A stretch of DNA of 64,000 nucleotides from Euptelea pleiosperma (Eukaryota; Streptophyta; Magnoliopsida; Ranunculales; Eupteleaceae): the NCBI GenBank assembly GCA_035048495.1, contig CM068545.1, positions 46,122,450 through 46,186,449 of the forward strand, written 5' to 3'. Both the position numbers and the translations under genes were made by a program. The notes under the pieces were generated by a model. It worked only from the letters and a program-made list of their open reading frames with translations, searched no databases and was not told the origin of the DNA. Shown one piece after another: positions 46,063 to 57,159 of this stretch; the first letter of the stretch is position 1; every line of letters begins with the position of its first letter.

Positions 46063-46316
46063 AAAGTAGGGTTTTTCCGTGTCGTCGAATCGGAAACCCT
46101 AATTCCAACACATTTTTAATTTATTCGAGACTTTTAACCTGTGAAATTAGCAGATTTTTGCACAGTGGCTTCGTATCGGAGTCGAATCGCTCAAGCGATT
46201 TGAGAGAAGTCCTTGATGAATCGCCTATAGAATCCTCCGTGTCCCAAAAAGGACCGGATGTCACGTACGGACTTAGGAATGGGCAAGGTCGAGATGATAT
46301 CGATTTTAGCTTTGTC
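46063..46316 (-). mobile_element. Inverted 3' end of a family-A-like LTR
   Basis: The start TGAAAGTAGGGTTTTTCC followed by AAACCCTAATTCCAACACA matches the inverted LTR end seen at 37109. Similarity is strong for ~100 bp, then weak. It abuts the array's first LTR head to head. Confidence 0.55.
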
Positions 46317-47529
46317 TGTGATATTCGCTCAAAAGTGCTTATTTTAAGCGATTATCCTTTTAGCGTTATTGCATTCTCCTACGTAAAATACTCTATTTAC
46401 CTACTTTTCTACGTAAGAGTCTCTTCTGTTGCGTAGAACACACTTTTCTGGACGAAATGGTATATTTGCATGCATTAAACACATTTTCGGAAGTCTAGAT
46501 ATTAAGCCGTTCTGATAAAGTCTCATTACGCGCTTCTTCTGTCGCAGGAAACCCCGATGGGATGATTCTCGAGACTTGTGGGCCTAGATCGATCATGAAA
46601 GCCCATTATCAAAGCTTAAAGAGCCAACAGGCTATGACTAGAAGATATGGGCCAAAATACGGGCTGAATAAGAGGACCAAAAAGCCGGCCCAAAGAACGA
46701 AGAGAGCAGGAGAGCCAATGACCAAGAGACGGACCAAAGCGTTTAAAGCCACATGAGTCAGCAAGGAATGATAGTCGACTCTACTGGAGAAGCGTGAGGA
46801 TGGTCACAGTGAAGACCAGGGTTCCAGACCCTCCGCCAGTGCTTTTTTCCATTTTTTTGATACTTTTTATCTCCTCTCTTCTTATTCTCTCTCTCTCTTC
46901 ATCTCTCGATCCTCGAATCTACTGACTTAACCCCAGAACTCCTATCCTTCGGCTCTATCTCATCTCCCTTAGCTTTCTGACCGTTGGATCTTCCATCGGA
47001 CCGTTGGATCTTCAATCGGACCGTTGGATCTCTCTAGATCCGTCAATCTACCAATCTGGGTCCCAATCAAGTCACCATCCATCCGATCGCCATCAGAATG
47101 TCTGTCACATCATCTTGTGAGACGATGGACATCATCAGTCCATGTGGGCCAATAGCCGGGCCCATCATCATCGACCAGCTGTCCGACCAGTTAGTGGACC
47201 CCGTGAATTTCAAAATAATTTTAATTAAAAAATGGGGGGTCCACTAAATGGGGACATTCCCCAAAGAAAAGTAGCATTTTACTTAAAAAAAAAAAAAAAA
47301 AATTTCTTTTTTTTTTTTTATTTTCAAAAATTCCCTATTTCCATTAAAGGAAATAGGGAAGCTTTAAAAGGGGAGAAGAGAGGGTTCGAAACCCTAATCT
47401 CCTAATCCCTCTCCTCCTCTCCTTTCCCCAAAACTTCTTCCCCACGTTCTCCCCTTCATTCTCTCCTTCTTTCCTCCTCTTCTTCTTCTTTTCTTTTTTC
47501 TTCTTTCTTCTTCTTCCCTATCTTCTTTC

Positions 47530-47557
47530 GCCGGAGTTGCAGGTCTGCAACTCCGGC
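47530..47557. repeat. Perfect 28-bp palindrome in LTR 1
   Basis: 13-bp arms GCCGGAGTTGCAG and CTGCAACTCCGGC around GT. Repeated in LTR2 (55762-55789) and begun in LTR3 at the window edge. Confidence 0.95.
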
Positions 47558-47854
47558 CAGCAGGTGTCCAACTCGAGACCACTCACATCCTGCTCAGTTC
47601 AGCCACTTTAGTGGCAACCCACGCTACTGGTCTGGCCTACAACGGCCTGCAACGGCCTGCAGCTCCTAAAACCCCATCACCGTCTTCTTCACCTTCATCT
47701 ACCGGCCGGAGTTGCAGAACTCCGACCGTGTCTGCTTCCGCCTCTTGCTGCTGTCTCCTTCTTCTTCTCCTTCATCTAAAACTTCCCCCCCTTCCGCCTG
47801 TGCGCAGCAGAGCTTGCTGCCACGGGCCACACATCTTCTTGTTGCGTTTTCTTA

Positions 47855-47879
47855 CCGGAGTTGCAGCCTGCAACTCCGG
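47855..47879. repeat. 25-bp palindrome in LTR 1
   Basis: 12-bp arms CCGGAGTTGCAG and CTGCAACTCCGG around a single C. Repeated in LTR2 at 56087-56111. Confidence 0.95.
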
Positions 47880-48914
47880 CCACCACGTCACGAACCGCCC
47901 TCCTCAGCCCACCTGCAACAGCGCCTCCACCATTGCCATCTTCATGCTTCATCCTCCATTGAAGAATGGCTGCTCCTTCGCCTGAAAATGAACCAGCAAG
48001 TTCGGTTGCTTCAACTTCCGGCGATCTCTCACCTCCTCAACCGCGAGCTCCTCACGCATCACCACCTTGCAGCATATGCACCGCCTGCTGATTCCTCTCC
48101 TCTCCACTGCCTGATCTCCTCCTCCTCCTCTGATGCGCCGTCACTGCCTTCTCTTCCCACTCACGGACTGTCCTTCCAACTCAAGAGGTAGATCTCCTCT
48201 TGGCCAGCCACCACGTGGTGCCTCAACTAGTGGGGTGTATCGCTTCCTACGTGTGCACCGTTCAAGAATACCACCCCGACTTCCATGCACCAAGGTCCTC
48301 CACCATAGATGCTCCTTGGACTCTCTCCTTGGCCGACGACCCAACCACTCCGAAAAAAAAAAAAAAGGGTATCTTCAGCTCCATCATGTCCTAAACCACC
48401 TTCACCTAGACCGTGCGATCTAGGCCGATGCGATCTATCCGGTAAGTGGTAAGTTTCTTCACTTTCTCTTTTCTTCCATCCTCTCTAGTTTCTTTCTCTA
48501 GCTCTCTCTCCCTAGTTTCTTCCATTTTTCTCTCTCTACTTTCTCTCTCTTCTCCTCTTTATCTTTTTCTTCCTTATTTTCTCTCTAATTTCTATTTCTC
48601 TCTCTAGGCCATCTATCTTCTCTCTCTACTTAATTTAGGTTTATTGTTTTATAGATTAATTATCTCATGTTTTAATTGTAAGTTACAGTTGAATTCAAGA
48701 AATAAAGTTTATTTTGATTCGAGTTTGACAAAATTCTGTTATTTTATGTTCCTTATTGCTCTAATCTGATTAATCCCGAGTGCGGATCGACATCCGACAC
48801 GAATCCCTATACAAAGTTCATACTTTTGCAGGAATTAAATCAGATCGAAATTACAAATGTGTTGAAGTTAGGGTTTCCGTAACCAACGACGCGGAAAAAA
48901 AACCTACTTTCAAA

Positions 48915-48928
48915 TGGCGCCGCTGTCG
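48915..48928 (+). other. Primer-binding site, Asp-tRNA type (unit 1)
   Basis: TGGCGCCGCTGTCG two bases after the LTR end. TGGCGCCG is the usual start of the Athila-type primer site; the following bases diverge from it. Confidence 0.7.
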
Positions 48929-50709
48929 CTCGGGTAACCGGAAGTGCGAAAAAGGACGTAAAGATGGAATTGGAAAGTTGCTGAAGCGAAAAGCTGCTCA
49001 ATTTGGCCAGCCCGACCTTTTCGGGAAACTTTCTATTTTTTTTGTTTTTATTGATTTTTAGCAGTTTTTAAATTACTATTTTTAATGCCTCGGAAGGCCG
49101 AGTGCAATTTGTAATAATTTAGGAATTTTACTGCTTTCCATATAACTGCTAGATCTTGTTCTAGGGTTTTTTAGAAACCCTAGATTAAGTGAAAAATACC
49201 AAAAAAATAATAAATTCAAAATTCAAAAAAATTAGGGTTTCATATTCTGCAGATTTTTAGAAATCACCAATCAAGGATTTGCAATTTTTGGAAAGATTCT
49301 AAAATCTTGAAACTTTGCTAAATTAGGGTTTCCCCTCTTAGAAGTTTCCTCTGTAGAAGAATTTCTATCTTTAGAAATCTTCCGAATTTGGAAAAGTCTG
49401 CAAAAGGAAACACCCCAAATCTAGCAAAATTTCAATTTTGGGAAATTTCCCAAAATTATAAGGGATCTCACAATCAAATCTTTCTTGGAAGATCTCCACA
49501 GTTCGGGAAACTTTCCAATCTATGTATTTTCCAATCTGGGAATTCCTAAATTTTAACCCATCTCGAACTTGGAAATTAATTCAAAAACTTGCCTAAATCC
49601 AATACGTGTTCTGTGAACCCTAAAAAGGCAAGGATCTTCCAAATAGAATCCCGAATACCTAGACCGTGCGATCTAACTTTTCTGCAGGAACACGATCCAG
49701 TGTGGGTAGAGAGCAAAAGCTCAAAGAGGTGGAGTCGGGCCCAAGCCCATTAGGATACCCCTCTCTAACCCACGGAGGCGACCCCGTGGCGTGGCCCACG
49801 GGAGGTAAGTCTCTATCCTCGCCTTGAGTGCGATACAGAGCATATTGGGTGCATCATTGCCGCTTGTCTATTTGCTTTCGCATCCATATTCTTCGACTTG
49901 CGTGGCGTGGCCGTTAATCAATCAACTCTAAGAGAGCAGACCCAGCTCCAAATTGAAACTGGTGGGATTTCATCACCCACCTCATCATTCCAACTGATTT
50001 GATCCCAAGGCTCCATTTAATTAAAAAGAATCAAGAAGTAGAGCCAATTAGCCCGGTGTTCGAGGAAAAATCCACGCAAAGCGAACCCGCTTAACATCCA
50101 ATCGAAATAAGACCACGAGCGCGGGTCCCTGTTGTCTAACACACCCATAAGTCCCTGCTACTCAAGTACACTGAGCTCGACGTGGCATCTTGGACTATTC
50201 GGCGGTTAGTTGCGTGTGGACTAGGAACACGCACCAACCCTAGCTTAACCCGAGGGAACACTCTTCTTATACACTTGACCAATCCGGTTAGTCTGGGACG
50301 TACTTAAGACAGCCATTGTGCCGCACGTCTGTCTAGGCTTCGGATTGCCTTGTTGTTGACTAGAGTTAGTACTAAAGGATTCGCTCTGAAGAGTGTAGCC
50401 TGGTGAGAACCTCTGAGTGCAAACAGTTAGTCCGGCGGCTAAGAGATAAACCAGTGGTCCGCCCACTGTCATAATCTACTCCAGCCCCAAAACTAACAAG
50501 ATAATGCCTAACATATATCCTGATTGTTTAGAATAGGATTATCTGTGCTTGGTGTGCATCATTTAGAATCACCACTCCAGTATCTCCTTTTGGCAACTTT
50601 TTGCCAAATCTTGGGCTTACTTTTTCAAGTAGAAGCCCGGTTGGACCTGTCCTAACCTTTTACTGACTCGATCTGAGAGTTAGTCCACCGCACTCCTCTA
50701 TCGCCTCTA
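48929..50709 (+). other. 1.8-kb untranslated leader (unit 1)
   Basis: Between primer site and ORF, no long ORF. A CTAGGGTTT-TTTAG-AAACCCTAG hairpin (49161-49183) and many AAACCCTAA/TTAGGGTTT words lie in the first 700 bp. The leader is also found, inverted, at 43,590-45,045. Packaging or dimerisation signals would be expected here, but none is proven. Confidence 0.6.
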
Positions 50710-52566
50710 ATGGCAGATGAAAGGCCTCTGTATGAGACCTACTACAGTTTCTGTGAGAATCGAGGTGATCACTCTCAACAATGGTATGACAATTCTGCGT
50801 ATCATCATGATACTCCAGTCTCGCACACTTCTACAGGGTATGATAATCATCGAGATCCAGAGTACAATTCTGTACTCCAAGAGCTTAAAAATTCAGTCTC
50901 TGCCCTTCGTGCCGCGGTCCAGCAACCTGTGCACCATTCCCAGTCTGTAGGATATTACCCTCCTATCCAGCAAGATGTCAGTACCTTTCCATCTCCAATG
51001 CAGACCTCCTATGACAACACTTATTATCCGGATAATAGGAGTCACCATAACTTTGGTTGGGAACAGTCTGCCCTCCCGCAGCAATTGCCGCAGGATAATT
51101 ATCCTTCCGGGTTCCATCAACCCAATGGAGAGTATGACTGGCAATACTCGCAATCCCAGTACCCGTCATATCCACAGAATGACTATTCTGATCAACAGTG
51201 GGCCCCTCAGGATTTTCAGAGTCAGCAACTAGTCCCAGACTCCACTTTGCCTTACAACTTTCATACCCAGTCGGACTACAATCAAGAGTTCGAACCTCAG
51301 CTCCCGTTGGCTGAACCACCTCCGTTGGCTACTAAACCCGGTCTAGAGGACCTTCTCTCTCAGTACATTGCCCAGCAACAACAGTATTTCCAAGGTCTAG
51401 AGCACCAACAACAGTTATCTATGGAGAGCTTGGAGCAACGTCTAGTTCAATTAGAAAATGAGAGAGAGGAAGTCAACTTCACTAGCCCACCAATAGCCTA
51501 TCTAGAGGAGAGTGACATGGCCACTGTCTATAATGAGGAGTCCTACAATTGGACCAAGTACCAGAATTGCCAGGATGAAATAGAAGTTGTTACCACCCCT
51601 AGATCAAGCTTGATTATTGAGGAACCAGTGTATCCTTATACGGTGCCTTTAAAAGCACCACATCCTGAACCAACCTCAGAGCAACCTATTTCTCACTCTC
51701 CCACTGCTGCTTCTAACCTGGACCCTGAAGATGATCATCATGACACTGAGCTGTGTCTCGATTGTAGGATCCCAACTGTCATTGATCTACCGTCCCTCCC
51801 CACCTCCCTTGGATTGTGCAACAATAGTGATGAACCTGAGTCTCAATCTTTGGTGCCCTTAACAGCATCAACTTCTAGACCGAGCCCAGAGAAACCCAGT
51901 TCCATCTCTATCTCTGATAATTCTTCCTTTGCCCTGGATGCAGACATTCTCACTGATGAGCCATGTCTAGAACATGGGACGCCCACTGTCCTGGACCTAC
52001 CGTTCCCCACCGAGGATGAACATATTGAATGTAGGGATTGGAACATCCCTATCACATTAGGAAACATCGAGGAAGAGGTCAACAATTTTCACCCGCTACC
52101 CTACGTCAATATTATCGATGACCCGTGTGCCGTAGCGAGTCTAATCCAGGACTCTCCCAAGGATATATTATCCAAGTGTCATGAACACTGTGAGTTTGAC
52201 TTCATCTCGAAGTCCAATACTTCTGGTATTACTGATCTGCAGGAGTCTGCTCCATTCAGATACATTCCCGTAAAACTCAATGAGTTTGCGGCTCTGCTAA
52301 CCACGGTCAGAGAACCCACTACTACTCCCCTCTCAGTCTTTACTGAGAAGCTTCTATCCCTCCCCACTGAACTAAATATTTTTGCGGGTCTGCTCAGAGA
52401 AACCACTCCTACTCCTGTCCTCTCAGTTTTTACTGAGAAGCTTCATTCCCTCCCTACTCAACTACACACTTTTGTAGGGCTACTCAGAGAACTTACTGCC
52501 CTTCTCTCAGTCTACATTGAGAAAGACCTGTTCTACACAGGTATACCTAGACAAGGGATAGGATAG
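50710..52566 (+). CDS. Orphan 618-residue Gln/Pro-rich retroelement protein, unit 1
   Basis: Single intact ORF of the unit, ATG in CTCTAATGGCAGATG context. Residues 1-200 are Tyr/Gln/His/Pro-rich and probably disordered; 101-117 (YDNTYYPDN...NFGW) recall the linker after the zinc knuckle in Athila-type gag proteins. Residues 211-256 form a likely coiled coil (GLEDLLSQYIAQQQQYF). Residues ~311-430 hold two acidic repeats, each VPL-A-Pro-rich then LC/CL and TV(I/L)DLP. Residues 523-605 are three tandem ~30-residue repeats with the core LSVFTEKL-SLPT. No zinc knuckle, protease or RT; no signal peptide or membrane segment. Probably a gag-derived structural or accessory protein; function unknown. 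Confidence 0.75.
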   Translation: MADERPLYETYYSFCENRGDHSQQWYDNSAYHHDTPVSHTSTGYDNHRDPEYNSVLQELKNSVSALRAAVQQPVHHSQSVGYYPPIQQDVSTFPSPMQTSYDNTYYPDNRSHHNFGWEQSALPQQLPQDNYPSGFHQPNGEYDWQYSQSQYPSYPQNDYSDQQWAPQDFQSQQLVPDSTLPYNFHTQSDYNQEFEPQLPLAEPPPLATKPGLEDLLSQYIAQQQQYFQGLEHQQQLSMESLEQRLVQLENEREEVNFTSPPIAYLEESDMATVYNEESYNWTKYQNCQDEIEVVTTPRSSLIIEEPVYPYTVPLKAPHPEPTSEQPISHSPTAASNLDPEDDHHDTELCLDCRIPTVIDLPSLPTSLGLCNNSDEPESQSLVPLTASTSRPSPEKPSSISISDNSSFALDADILTDEPCLEHGTPTVLDLPFPTEDEHIECRDWNIPITLGNIEEEVNNFHPLPYVNIIDDPCAVASLIQDSPKDILSKCHEHCEFDFISKSNTSGITDLQESAPFRYIPVKLNEFAALLTTVREPTTTPLSVFTEKLLSLPTELNIFAGLLRETTPTPVLSVFTEKLHSLPTQLHTFVGLLRELTALLSVYIEKDLFYTGIPRQGIG

Positions 52567-54550
52567 TTGTCTCTATTCCACCTTAGGTGTCAGGAAGACT
52601 GCAGATTCACTCAGTCTCCATGAGTTTTATCCTGGTTGGGGGTACTTGATATACCCCCATCATGTCTGGCTGAAGACGTAAAACTTAGCGCTTTCGGAAA
52701 GGCAATTCCGGTATTCCTAGAGTACATGAGTCTCATGCATTTGTTATTACTGTTATATCTCTGGAAATGCAGGTACATTCATTCTTCCGATCATCAGGTA
52801 TCACACTGTCGAGTTTCTGCCGACTTGGTAACATCCTCCCTGAACTTTTGCATCATCATCACTGAATTTTTATCATTTTATGTCCCGGTCATGAGCACCG
52901 AGGACGGTGCTGTATTTTGGTTGGGGGTGGGTATTTACCAAAACTCATGTATTCCTTTTGATAAATATATAAAAAAAAAAAAAGGGTTGTTTTTGGGGTG
53001 ATTTCCGATGTTCTCCAAAAGTTTTCTAGAATTTCAAAAATGTGTCAAATACCCTGACTTTGATTAGCTGAAAACCTCCGTTAAGTCAGTATTGAGGATG
53101 TCAATTTTTGTTAGCGTTGAGTCAATTCAAGCGTGACTACAGCAGGTTTGAAAACTTAGAAAAACTCAGATTCGGCACAATTGTACACTATCAACATCAG
53201 AGTCATCCTAAGTTTTGAAACTCTAGAGATCCTGCGAGAATAATTGTGGAGACCTAACCCAGTGAGCTTTTGAGCCTTTAATCAATTCAGAGTGTTATAC
53301 AACAATTCTGAGTCACAAGATGACTCACTATTCTTCATGCCCGCAATATTCGTTGAGAGATCTCATTATCTTTTGCTTCGATCATAAAACTCGGAACGAC
53401 ATCAAAATTGGATTATTACAACAGAACCTTCTCTGTATCCAGTCAAGACAGTATACATGATAGTGCAAACCTTAGAAAATGATTTAGGCCATTTTTCTGA
53501 ACCATTCAGCCTTTTTACTCACCTGAATTATACTTCACTAGAAACCCCTTGAGCCATTCTATAAAAGCCTTTTCTTTGTAAACCCATCAACCTAAAATCC
53601 AGTCTAGCTACGAAGCATGACTGTCTACCCTTATTTTGAGATGAACAAAAGAATAACTGATATGGGTGTACCGTGAAAAGAAAAGTAAAGAAGAAGAATC
53701 AAAAGGAAAAGAAAGTGGTTCAAGCCAAAAACAAAATATAGAAAGAAAGTATGAAGAAGTGCTGAAAAGAAATTGAGCAGTCTCAGAAATATCAAGAAAA
53801 AGAGAAAAAATAAAAAATAAAAAAAAATAAAAAAATAAAAAAACAAGGAAAAAAAAAAAAAGAACCAGATAATGGTGTTACGCCGCAGGAAAAATGCAAG
53901 AAAATGGCAATATCCTCTCAAGATCTTTGAAATCCTGTATCCCTTTATCTTTCTACACCTGACCTAAGCCTCATTACAACCCAGGAAAGTCCTACTTGAT
54001 TCTAGGATAGCACGATCATAAAATGTGGAGATTGGAGAAAGGGAAGCTATAGAGTTTGATCTGACGTTCCCGAGTGAAGTGGTATTCCAATCATTAGATC
54101 TCCTTCTGTTAAAGATGTCCTTCCTTCAAATAAAACATATGTGAGATCTTTTGCCTCTTTATATTAAATACATCTCCTCACATATAAATTGAGAGAAAAG
54201 AAGAAAACCCTTCTTGTGTGATTCTTTTCTGAGTGCTAAACATGTGAGATTTGAGGTCGAGGCAGAAAAACTTAGAGGTGATCTGGAAATCTTTACTGTC
54301 GGATGATGAGAATGTTGAGCACACACACACGCAGAGTCTGACTATTCTAGGTCATGATTATCAGTCTGTAGTCTTGCCAAAACTTTCAAACTCTTCGCTA
54401 GCATGTAACTGTTTTTGCATCCATTCAATAATTTGACGAACGGTGTTTTCCCGGAGCTAATATGAAAAAGTGTGCAGCATGTGCAGAGCCCTTTTAAGCT
54501 CATTTATTTCGCACTAATTGCCAAGGATTGGCAATATGCTGGTTGGGGGT
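52567..54550 (+). other. 3' untranslated region and polypurine tract, unit 1
   Basis: No further ORF of note. GGTTGGGGGT occurs three times: 52633-52642, 52919-52928 and, as the polypurine tract directly before LTR2, 54541-54550. An A-rich block (53,800-53,865) holds AAAAAATAAA repeats. Confidence 0.65.
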
Positions 54551-57143
54551 TGTGATATTCGCTCAAAAGTGCTTATTTTAAGCGATTATCCTTTTAGCGT
54601 TATTGCATTCTCCTACGTAAAATACTCTATTTACCTACTTTTCTACGTAAGAGTCTCTTCTGTTGCGTAGAACACACTTTTCTGGTCGAAATGGTATATT
54701 TCCATGCATTAAACACATTTTCGGAAGTCTAGATATTAAGCCGTTCTGATAAAGTCTCATTACGCGCTTCTTCTGTCGCAGGAAACCCCGATGGGATGAT
54801 TCTCGAGACTTGCGGGCCTAGATCGATCATGAAAGCCCATTATCAAAGCTTAAAGAGCCAACAGGCTATGACTAGAAGATATGGGCCAAAATACGGGCTG
54901 AATAAGAGGACCAAAAAGCCGGCCCAAAGAACGAAGAGAGTAGGAGAGCCAATGACCAAGAGACGGACCAAAGCGTTTAAAGCCACATGAGTCAGCAAGG
55001 AATGATAGTCGACTCTACTGGAGAAGCGTGAGGATGGTCACAGTGAAGACCAGGGTTCCAGACCCTCCGCCAGTGCTTTTTTCCATTTTTTTGATACTTT
55101 TTATCTCCTCTCTTCTTATTCTCTCTCTCTCTTCATCTCTCGATCCTCGAATCTACTGACTTAACCCCAGAACTCCTATCCTTCGGCTCTATCTCATCTC
55201 CCTTAGCTTTCTGACCGTTGGATCTTCCATCGGACCGTTGGATCTTCAATCGGACCGTTGGATCTCTCTAGATCCGTCAATCTACCAATCTGGGTCCCAA
55301 TCAAGTCACCATCCATCCGATCGCCATCAGAATGTCTGTCACATCATCTTGTGAGACGATGGACATCATCAGTCCATGTGGGCCAATAGCCGGGCCCATC
55401 ATCATCGACCAGCTGTCCGACCAGTTAGTGGACCCCGTGAATTTCAAAATAATTTTAATTAAAAAATGGGGGGTCCACTAAATGGGGACATTCCCCAAAG
55501 AAAAGTAGCATTTTACTTAAAAAAAAAAAAAAAAATTTCTTTTTTTTTTTTATTTTCAAAAATTCCCTATTTCCATTAAAGGAAATAGGGAAGCTTTAAA
55601 AGGGGAGAAGAGAGGGTTCGAAACCCTAATCTCCTAATCCCTCTCCTCCTCTCCTTTCCCCAAAACTTCTTCCCCACGTTCTCCCCTTCATTCTCTCCTT
55701 CTTTCCTCCTCTTCTTCTTCTTTTCTTTTTTCTTCTTTCTTCTTCTTCCCTATCTTCTTTCGCCGGAGTTGCAGGTCTGCAACTCCGGCCAGCAGGTGTC
55801 CAACTCGAGACCACTCACATCCTGCTCAGTTCAGCCACTTTAGTGGCAACCCACGCTACTGGTCTGGCCTACAACGGCCTGCAACGGCCTGCAGCTCCTA
55901 AAACCCCATCACCGTCTTCTTCACCTTCATCTACCGGCCGGAGTTGCAGAACTCCGACCGTGTCTGCTTCCGCCTCTTGCTGCTGTCTCCTTCTTCTTCT
56001 CCTTCATCTAAAACTTCCCCCCCTTCCGCCTGTGCGCAGCAGAGCTTGCTGCCACGGGCCACACATCTTCTTGTTGCGTTTTCTTACCGGAGTTGCAGCC
56101 TGCAACTCCGGCCACCACGTCACGAACCGCCCTCCTCAGCCCACCTGCAACAGCGCCTCCACCATTGCCATCTTCATGCTTCATCCTCCATTGAAGAATG
56201 GCTGCTCCTTCGCCTGAAAATGAACCAGCAAGTTCGGTTGCTTCAACTTCCGGCGATCTCTCACCTCCTCAACCGCGAGCTCCTCACGCATCACCACCTT
56301 GCAGCATATGCACCGCCTGCTGATTCCTCTCCTCTCCACTGCCTGATCTCCTCCTCCTCCTCTGATGCGCCGTCACTGCCTTCTCTTCCCACTCACGGAC
56401 TGTCCTTCCAACTCAAGAGGTAGATCTCCTCTTGGCCAGCCACCACGTGGTGCCTCAACTAGTGGGGTGTATCGCTTCCTACGTGTGCACCGTTCAAGAA
56501 TACCACCCCGACTTCCATGCACCAAGGTCCTCCACCATAGATGCTCCTTGGACTCTCTCCTTGGCCGACGACCCAACCACTCCGAAAAAAAAAAAAAAGG
56601 GTATCTTCAGCTCCATCATGTCCTAAACCACCTTCACCTAGACCGTGCGATCTAGGCCGATGCGATCTATCCGGTAAGTGGTAAGTTTCTTCACTTTCTC
56701 TTTTCTTCCATCCTCTCTAGTTTCTTTCTCTAGCTCTCTCTCCCTAGTTTCTTCCATTTTTCTCTCTCTACTTTCTCTCTCTTCTCCTCTTTATCTTTTT
56801 CTTCCTTATTTTCTCTCTAATTTCTATTTCTCTCTCTAGGCCATCTATCTTCTCTCTCTACTTAATTTAGGTTTATTGTTTTATAGATTAATTATCTCAT
56901 GTTTTAATTGTAAGTTACAGTTGAATTCAAGAAATAAAGTTTATTTTGATTCGAGTTTGACAAAATTCTGTTATTTTATGTTCCTTATTGCTCTAATCTG
57001 ATTAATCCCGAGTGCGGATCGACATCCGACACGAATCCCTATACAAAGTTCATACTTTTGCAGGAATTAAATCAGATCGAAATTACAAATGTATTGAGAT
57101 TAGGGTTTCCGTAACCAACGACGCGGAAAAAAACCTACTTTCA
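54551..57143 (+). repeat. Family-A LTR 2 (2,593 bp), shared by both units
   Basis: Serves as 3' LTR of unit 1 and 5' LTR of unit 2. Over the visible part of LTR3 it reads the same as LTR3, including all four bases at which it differs from LTR1 (for example GGTCGAAAT rather than GGACGAAAT). Palindromes at 55762-55789 and 56087-56111. Confidence 0.88.
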
Positions 57144-57145
57144 AA

Positions 57146-57159
57146 TGGCGCCGCTGCCG
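57146..57159 (+). other. Primer-binding site, Asp-tRNA type (unit 2)
   Basis: TGGCGCCGCTGCCG, one base different from unit 1 and closer to the expected primer sequence. Confidence 0.7.

Larger units (their letters stand above)
46317..48912 (+). repeat. Family-A LTR 1 (2,596 bp)
   Basis: TGTGATATTCGC to ACTTTCA. It contains three copies of a GACCGTTGGATCT phrase near 46,980-47,030, A and T homopolymers near 47,290, a TTTAAAAGG box near 47,365, CT-rich blocks, and three GGAGTTGCAG/CTGCAACTCC palindromes (47530-47557; ~47,706; 47855-47879). It differs from LTR2 at four places in the first 700 bp. Open frames inside it are not considered genes. Confidence 0.88.

Noticed and set aside
47611..48423. 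Several overlapping Pro/Ser/Leu-rich open frames in LTR 1 (repeated in LTR 2)
   Set aside because: They lie inside the LTR, overlap in different frames, have low complexity from CT-rich DNA, and match no domain. The equivalent frames in the solo LTR are different, so they are not conserved as protein.
53631..53921. Phe/Leu-rich 'membrane protein' frame on the minus strand
   Set aside because: It is the reverse of an A-rich, AAAAAATAAA-type stretch in the 3' untranslated region; composition alone explains it.
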